Shown: in pieces, positions 7,540 through 11,353 of the stretch
Layout: every line of letters starts with the position of its first letter
How positions within the stretch are numbered: the stretch's first letter is position 1
Source of the DNA: an uncultured Christensenella sp.
GTDB taxonomy: Bacteria; Bacillota; Clostridia; Christensenellales; UBA1242
DNA length: 11,353 bases
Direction: 5' to 3'
Assembly (NCBI GenBank): GCA_905203645.1
Contig: CAJKWP010000041.1
Span: 1 to 11,353, forward strand
Notes under the pieces: generated by a model
Seen by the model: the letters and a program-made list of their open reading frames with translations, nothing else
Database searches by the model: none
What the model was told of the DNA's origin: nothing
Program-made: the position numbers and the translations under genes

Positions 7540-7890
7540 TTACTTCACATTTTTGGCAACTTTGACAAGTTCAGCAAAACCTTGTGCATCATTTACTGCC
7601 ATTTCTGCAAGCATTTTTCTGTTGAGTGTTACGTTGTTTTGTTTGAGTCCATACATAAATTTGCTGTATGAAATATCGTTCAATCTGCAAGCAGCGTTGA
7701 TACGTGTAATCCAAAGTGCACGGAAGTCACGTTTACGCAATTTTCTGCCAATATAAGCATATTTTCCGCTTTTCATAACGGCTTGTCTTGCAACACGATA
7801 TTGTTTGCTTCTTGCACCAAAATAACCTTTTGCTTGTTTCAAAATTGCTCTTCTTTTCTTTTGAGCATTTACTCCGCGTTTAATTCTCAT
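7540..7890 (-). CDS. rplT: 50S ribosomal protein L20 (bL20)
   Basis: This 116-residue, strongly basic protein binds 23S rRNA early in large-subunit assembly. The N-terminal RIKRGVNAQKKRRAILKQAK and the globular part with GRKLRKRDFRALWITRINAA and LNRKMLAEMA are textbook bL20. AGGAG at 7898-7902 lies seven bases before the ATG. In other Firmicutes L20 also represses its own operon by binding a leader RNA that mimics its rRNA site. A matching leader is present upstream of infC here, so the protein is the likely regulator of the whole unit. Confidence 0.98.
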   Translation of the reverse strand: MRIKRGVNAQKKRRAILKQAKGYFGARSKQYRVARQAVMKSGKYAYIGRKLRKRDFRALWITRINAACRLNDISYSKFMYGLKQNNVTLNRKMLAEMAVNDAQGFAELVKVAKNVK

Positions 7891-7904
7891 ATCATGTCTC
7901 CTTT

Positions 7905-8099
7905 TTAACCGTTAATCATCTTTTTGATATTTTTTTCTTGTTTTCCAGAAAGATAAGCACCTTTTCTTAACTTTCTTTTACGTGAATTCGACTTTTCTGT
8001 CAAGAAATGACCTCTGTTTGCTTTCGCAAATTTAACCTTTCCACTGCCCGTAACTTTAAAGCGTTTTTTGGCACCACTGTGTGATTTAATTTTTGGCAT
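7905..8099 (-). CDS. rpmI: 50S ribosomal protein L35 (bL35)
   Basis: This 64-residue basic protein is a small component of the large ribosomal subunit. It starts MPKIKSHSGAKKRFKVTGSG and contains GHFLTEKSNSRKRKLRKG, both diagnostic. The reading frame stays open upstream to 8135, but the true start is the ATG at 8097-8099: AGGAG at 8109-8113 precedes it by nine bases, and family members begin with MPK. Its first 14 bases overlap the 3-prime end of infC, tighter than the gap seen in many genomes. It is 14 bases upstream of rplT, consistent with one transcript. Confidence 0.97.
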   Translation of the reverse strand: MPKIKSHSGAKKRFKVTGSGKVKFAKANRGHFLTEKSNSRKRKLRKGAYLSGKQEKNIKKMING

Positions 8100-8625
8100 T
8101 GTTATTTTCTCCTTTTTTATTTTTAGGTGATACAATCAAAACTATGTTTTTGCCCATAATTTCAGGGGCTTTGTCCACAGTTCCATTTTCAGAACACATC
8201 TCAAAAAAGTTTTTTACAATTTCGATTCCATTTTTTGCATAGGCTTGCTGACGGCCCTTCATACGCAAAACAATTTTCACTTTGTCGCCACCGGTCAAAA
8301 ACCTGTTTGCATGTTTTGCTTTTGTTTGCAAATCGTGTGTGTCGATAGTCATTGACAGTTGAACTTCTTTCAAATCAACAATGTTTTGATTTTTCTTCAA
8401 CTCTTTTTCTTTTTTGATAGCATCAAACTTGTATTTGCCATAGTCCATAATTTTGCATACTGGTGGGTTTGAGTTTGGCGACATCAAAACAAGGTCAAGT
8501 CCTTGTTCTTCTGCCATGCTCCTTGCTTGTGAAATGGAAACCACGCCAAGTTGTTCACTTTCACTTCCAATAAGCCTTACTTCTTTGGCAAAGATTTGTT
8601 CATTGATCAATAATGGTTTAAAAAT
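8086..8625 (-). CDS. infC: Translation initiation factor IF-3, AUU start
   Basis: IF-3 binds the 30S subunit, blocks premature 50S joining and proofreads the initiator codon. From the ATT at 8623-8625 the protein is 179 residues (FKPLLINEQIFAKEVRLIG at the N terminus). PPVCKIMDYGKYKF lies at 54-67 in the N domain and linker region, and KEVQLSMTIDTHDLQTKAKH at 86-105 with LRMKGRQQ at 120-127 in the C domain. The region between FRGRE-type positions is slightly divergent (RMKGRQQAY). The ATT start is preferred because GGAGG (8634-8638) precedes it by eight bases, the family begins near this point, and AUU starts are known for infC in Escherichia coli and Bacillus, where they allow IF-3 to repress its own translation. 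An in-frame ATG at 8677-8679 exists, but it lies inside the attenuator stem and has no Shine-Dalgarno. Confidence 0.93.
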   Translation of the reverse strand: MFKPLLINEQIFAKEVRLIGSESEQLGVVSISQARSMAEEQGLDLVLMSPNSNPPVCKIMDYGKYKFDAIKKEKELKKNQNIVDLKEVQLSMTIDTHDLQTKAKHANRFLTGGDKVKIVLRMKGRQQAYAKNGIEIVKNFFEMCSENGTVDKAPEIMGKNIVLIVSPKNKKGENNNAKN

Positions 8626-8633
8626 AGTTGTAT

Positions 8634-8638
8634 CCTCC
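8634..8638 (-). promoter_or_regulatory. Shine-Dalgarno that sets the infC AUU start
   Basis: GGAGG on the minus strand is followed by eight bases and then ATT. It lies just past the T-run of the attenuator, so it is only transcribed when the terminator is not formed. Confidence 0.85.
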
Positions 8639-8644
8639 AATTTA

Positions 8645-8681
8645 AAAACTAATGGTGAAGCAAGATTATGCTCCACCATTA
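8645..8681 (-). terminator. Leader attenuator terminator before infC
   Basis: On the minus strand the 5-prime arm (8681-8669, TAATGGTGGAGCA) pairs with the 3-prime arm (8662-8650) over 13 positions with one G-U pair and a six-base loop. GTTTTT follows. This is a complete intrinsic terminator placed before the start codon of infC, so most likely a regulated attenuator and not a gene end. Confidence 0.85.
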
Positions 8682-8762
8682 AAAAATCGTTTTGTATTCA
8701 AGATTTTTTAACCTGGTCAAGAACGAAATCCGACCGGTGAGAGCAAATACTCTTCTTTACAC
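8682..8762 (-). promoter_or_regulatory. L20-type autoregulatory leader of the infC operon
   Basis: Three structures can be drawn by eye. An L20-site-like stem pairs ACCGGTC (8738-8732) with GACCAGGT (8718-8711), seven pairs with one bulged A. An antiterminator pairs TGCTC-T-CACC (8745-8736) with GGTGGAGCA (8677-8669), nine pairs with one bulged T, which removes the 5-prime arm of the terminator. An A/T-rich hairpin (8711-8702 with 8688-8679, ten pairs) lies between them. The ACC at 8738-8736 is shared by the first two, so they exclude each other. Binding of L20 to the first stem would free the terminator, matching the known Firmicutes L20 leader mechanism. The pairings are read from sequence; the ligand is inferred. 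Confidence 0.7.
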
Positions 8763-8768
8763 GTGACA

Positions 8769-8797
8769 AATATATCACATTTACAATCACTTGTCAA
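8769..8797 (-). promoter_or_regulatory. Promoter of the infC operon
   Basis: Reading the minus strand, a perfect TTGACA (8797-8792) is separated by exactly 17 bases from TATATT (8774-8769), which is preceded by TGA as in extended -10 elements. Transcription would begin near 8762, giving a leader of about 137 bases before the infC AUU codon. It is the strongest promoter in the window, as expected for a ribosomal-protein operon. The 70 bases between it and the trmR stop hold no clear terminator. Confidence 0.85.
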
Positions 8798-8867
8798 CAC
8801 TTTTGCAAACATTTTCAGGCAATTGCAACAATTTTACTCTTAGTGAACAATGCACAACTTGACCCCT

Positions 8868-9467
8868 TTATTTTTTTGAAACACCTTTAAGAATCGAAAC
8901 ACTGATTCCATCACCTATATCCAAAACCTGAGTTTGAAAATCTGGGTCATCAGAAATTTCTTGCAAATATTTGCGAAGATTGACAACTATTGTGCGATGT
9001 TTGTGCGGAACAAAGCCTTGTGCAAGCACTTTTCCTTGAAAATACACGTTGTCTGCAATCAATGCTCCGTTTGGATTGAGAAGAGTTTTAAGAATTGGCA
9101 GATACTTGATATATTGACCTTTTGGTCCGTCCAAAAATATCAAATCAAATTTTTGGTCAAGTGTAGTAATCAACTCGCCCGCGTCACCGCAAAGAATTTG
9201 AAAGCGATTTTCAAAACCCGCATTTTGCAAGTTTTGTTTTGCCACAGACACTTTGGTTTGATCTTTTTCAACAGAAATCAATTTGCAATCGCACGACGAC
9301 AACAAAACATAGGCACTGTAACCAAAAGCAGTGCCTATTTCCAAAACAGATTTGGGTTTGTTTTGTTTGCAAAAGTCGCTTAAAAATTTGTCAACGCCGT
9401 CGCGAAGCAAATAGTTGTATTCACCCACATTGCAAAGAGTTTGTTTTTTTATATCAAAATTTTCCAT
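8868..9467 (-). CDS. SAM-dependent O-methyltransferase, TrmR/YrrM-like
   Basis: This protein of about 199 residues is a class I methyltransferase of the O-methyltransferase 3 group. Numbered from the possible upstream TTG, the cofactor-binding LEIGTAFGYSA is at 43-53, the acidic VEKD at 67-70, LCGDAGEL at 93-100, the FLDGPKGQY loop at 112-120 and DNVYFQGKV at 140-148. Its closest characterised relatives are TrmR (YrrM) proteins, which methylate 5-hydroxyuridine at the tRNA wobble position. Catechol-type O-methyltransferases share the same fold, so the substrate is inferred. The ATG at 9465-9467 overlaps the rnj stop as TGATG. A TTG one codon upstream is possible but less likely. The Shine-Dalgarno is weak (GGA), which suggests coupling to rnj. 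Placement next to an RNase and a translation operon supports an RNA substrate. Confidence 0.85.
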   Translation of the reverse strand: MENFDIKKQTLCNVGEYNYLLRDGVDKFLSDFCKQNKPKSVLEIGTAFGYSAYVLLSSCDCKLISVEKDQTKVSVAKQNLQNAGFENRFQILCGDAGELITTLDQKFDLIFLDGPKGQYIKYLPILKTLLNPNGALIADNVYFQGKVLAQGFVPHKHRTIVVNLRKYLQEISDDPDFQTQVLDIGDGISVSILKGVSKK

Positions 9468-11353
9468 CAATCCAACATTACAATGACCAAAATCATTGGA
9501 CGCCTTTTTGTCGTTTTGTTTATGAAGTTTGAAAGACTTCTGCGAACGTTGTTGCGAATCATATTTGGATCAAGGTCCTTCAAGTCTTGTTGATGCAACA
9601 TATTTTTTATATATTCACGTGCATCATTGTTGAATTTTTCGGCTTCATCGTTGTAAACAACGCCACGAGTAATCATAAAAGGTTCGCTGGAAAGTTCGCC
9701 ACTTATTGTGTTTATATTAAGTACTGCAACGCAAATTCCGTCTTCGGAAAGTTGTTTACGATCCTTCAAAACTGTGCTGTCCATATCGCCGATTCCAAGT
9801 CCGTCAATAAGTCTTTGACCAGCAGTCACAAAACCAATCTTTTTGATGTAATTTTGTGTCATTTCGACTTGCATTCCAAGGTCAGGCAAAATGATATTAC
9901 GTGCATCCATACCCATGCCAACAGCAAGTTCTTTGTGTTGTTTGAGATGTCTGTATTCGCCGTGTATTGGCATAAAGAATTTTGGTTTTGTAAGAGCATG
10001 CATAATTTTGATTTCTTCTTGACAAGCGTGTCCAGATGCGTGAACATCGGCAAGTTCGTCATAGATAACATCTGCGCCCTTTTTGAACAAAGAATTTATT
10101 ATGCCATAAACGCTCTTTTCGTTTCCTGGGATTGGAGATGATGACAAGATAACCGTGTCGCCTTCACCAAGTTTGACTTTGTTAAATTCGCCTGCTGCCA
10201 TGCGAGTAAGTGCGCTCATTGCTTCGCCTTGACTTCCTGTTGTGACGATAAGCAATTCTTTTGGTGCATATTTGTCAATCTTGTCGATGTCGATTATGTT
10301 TTCTTTATTATAACGAAGTTCGCCAAGTTTCATAGCAACTTCTGACACATTTATCATGCTTCTTCCAGAAAAGGCGACTTTACGTTTGAATTTTTCTGCC
10401 AAGTCAAGTATTTGTTGCAATCTGTGGATATTTGAAGCAAATGTTGCAACAAACAATCTGTCTTCGGTGCGTTTTTCAAAAATTTGTTCAAGTGCTTTAC
10501 CAACGCAAGATTCACTCATTGAATAACCTTTTCTGCAAACGTTTGTGCTTTCGCAAAGCAAAAGGTTTACGCCTTTTTTGCCAAGTTCGCCAAATCTTGT
10601 AAGGTCTGTCATAACGCCGTCAATTGGTGCAAAATCAATTTTGAAGTCACCTGTATGAATAATGGTTCCGCATGGAGTTGTAATTGCCATTGCAAGTGAG
10701 CCAGCGATTGAGTGACTAACTTTGATAAATTCGATTGTGAACGCACCAATTTTCAAAACATTTTTTGGTTTTACTGCGATTGCTTTGTGTTTAATTTTTG
10801 GAAATTCACGCAATTTGTTGTCAACCAAAGCCAAAGTAAGTTGACTTCCATAGATAGGAACGTTGATTTCACTGAGTACAAATGGAATGCCACCGATGTG
10901 GTCTTCGTGACCATGGGTAAGCAAAATTGCCTTCAATTTGTCACGATTTTCCAAAAGATAAGAAATGTCTGGAACGACCAAGTCAACACCTGGAAGGTCA
11001 TCACCTGGGAAAGTAAGACCACAATCAACGACTATCATATCGTCGCCATATTCAATAGCGGTCATATTTTTTCCGATTTCACCTACACCACCCAAAAACG
11101 TAATTTTAACTTTGTCTTTTGAGTTTTTGTTTGTTGTTGAATTTTGTGATTGCAAAACGTCATTTTGTTGCATGGGCTGTTTTTTTGTTTGCACATTTTT
11201 GTTTGTGCCTTGCAATTTTGTTTTTTGTTTTGCTGTTTTTTCAATGCTATTTTCTTTTTTGTTGACGTCCAAAACTGTATTTTGTTTTTTGGGTTGTCTT
11301 GAATTTTTTTGATTTTTGTTTGTTTGTTTTTGGTTGTTTTGATTTGAAATATT
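9467..11353 (-). CDS. rnj: Ribonuclease J, 5-prime end beyond the window
   Basis: RNase J is the Firmicutes metallo-beta-lactamase/beta-CASP nuclease with 5-prime exonuclease and endonuclease activity in mRNA decay and rRNA processing. Counting from a TTG at 11270-11272, LGGVGEIGKNM (60-70) opens the catalytic fold. HGHEDHIGG (120-128) provides the zinc ligands, followed by VSHS and HTGDFK. The beta-CASP motifs are LLCESTN, AFSGRSM and HASGHACQEE, with PIHGEYRHL after them, and the C-terminal domain ends RRPMILVIVMLD. The frame stays open from that TTG to the right edge, so at least 628 residues are visible. No Shine-Dalgarno supports the TTG, and the real start is probably outside. The first 80 or so visible residues are a low-complexity Asn/Gln/Lys-rich extension that other RNase J proteins of about 555 residues lack or have shorter. 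The gene overlaps the downstream methyltransferase by one base. Confidence 0.95.
   Translation of the reverse strand, partial: NISNQNNQKQTNKNQKNSRQPKKQNTVLDVNKKENSIEKTAKQKTKLQGTNKNVQTKKQPMQQNDVLQSQNSTTNKNSKDKVKITFLGGVGEIGKNMTAIEYGDDMIVVDCGLTFPGDDLPGVDLVVPDISYLLENRDKLKAILLTHGHEDHIGGIPFVLSEINVPIYGSQLTLALVDNKLREFPKIKHKAIAVKPKNVLKIGAFTIEFIKVSHSIAGSLAMAITTPCGTIIHTGDFKIDFAPIDGVMTDLTRFGELGKKGVNLLLCESTNVCRKGYSMSESCVGKALEQIFEKRTEDRLFVATFASNIHRLQQILDLAEKFKRKVAFSGRSMINVSEVAMKLGELRYNKENIIDIDKIDKYAPKELLIVTTGSQGEAMSALTRMAAGEFNKVKLGEGDTVILSSSPIPGNEKSVYGIINSLFKKGADVIYDELADVHASGHACQEEIKIMHALTKPKFFMPIHGEYRHLKQHKELAVGMGMDARNIILPDLGMQVEMTQNYIKKIGFVTAGQRLIDGLGIGDMDSTVLKDRKQLSEDGICVAVLNINTISGELSSEPFMITRGVVYNDEAEKFNNDAREYIKNMLHQQDLKDLDPNMIRNNVRRSLSNFINKTTKRRPMILVIVMLD

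Noticed and set aside
8100..8135. Extension of rpmI to an ATG 12 codons upstream
   Set aside because: The L35 family begins at MPK, and the AGGAG is placed for that start. The extra codons overlap the C-terminal coding part of infC.
8626..8679. Extension of infC by 18 residues to an upstream ATG
   Set aside because: The ATG lies in the terminator stem, has no Shine-Dalgarno, and the added residues do not match the IF-3 family. The ATT at 8625 has a well-placed GGAGG.
8798..8867. Terminator after the trmR-like gene
   Set aside because: A small AATTG-TTG-CAATT hairpin is present but no T-run follows it, so readthrough into the infC promoter region is possible.
9587..10141. Open frame of 184 codons on the plus strand
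   Set aside because: It is antisense to RNase J and has the composition of a reversed coding strand.

Overview
The window is AT-rich, densely packed bacterial DNA. It looks like a low-GC Firmicutes-type genome, probably Clostridia or a relative: it has RNase J, a YrrM/TrmR-type methyltransferase, an infC-rpmI-rplT operon with an AUU-started infC behind a leader attenuator, and strong GGAGG ribosome binding sites. TAA, TAG and TGA all end genes here, so the standard bacterial code applies. The genus cannot be told from this stretch.

Layout, left to right. Positions 63-422 (minus) hold a half-length TSUP-family membrane protein. Positions 423-677 are a non-coding divergent region with a good promoter reading rightward. 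Positions 678-3797 (plus) encode an unrecognised 1039-residue protein: signal peptide, four related jelly-roll-like repeats outside the cell, one membrane helix, and a charged coiled-coil tail in the cytoplasm. A hairpin at 3804-3838 can terminate transcription from both sides.

Everything from 3927 to the right edge lies on the minus strand, in two transcription units. The first starts at a near-consensus promoter (8769-8797). It runs through a leader with mutually exclusive hairpins (apparently an L20-type attenuator), then infC, rpmI, rplT, a SpoU/TrmH-type RNA methyltransferase, yebC, trxB and a badly diverged phosphohexomutase. The genes overlap or lie within 14 bases of each other, and several Shine-Dalgarno sequences sit inside the preceding gene, so translation is probably coupled. 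The unit joins translation initiation, large-subunit proteins, RNA modification and a ribosome-associated factor to thiol redox control. The second unit is rnj (RNase J, open at the right edge) followed by a trmR-like tRNA methyltransferase, overlapping as TGATG.

The most notable points are: (1) the attenuator, for which an antiterminator, a terminator and an L20-site-like stem can be drawn base by base; (2) the phosphomutase-like protein, which keeps the fold signature and the phosphoryl serine position but has changes in every active-site loop and lacks a normal start codon; and (3) the four-repeat surface protein, whose repeats 1 and 3 share a 25-base perfect direct repeat. The other genes are ordinary housekeeping genes. 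No mobile element, CRISPR array, tRNA or rRNA was seen.
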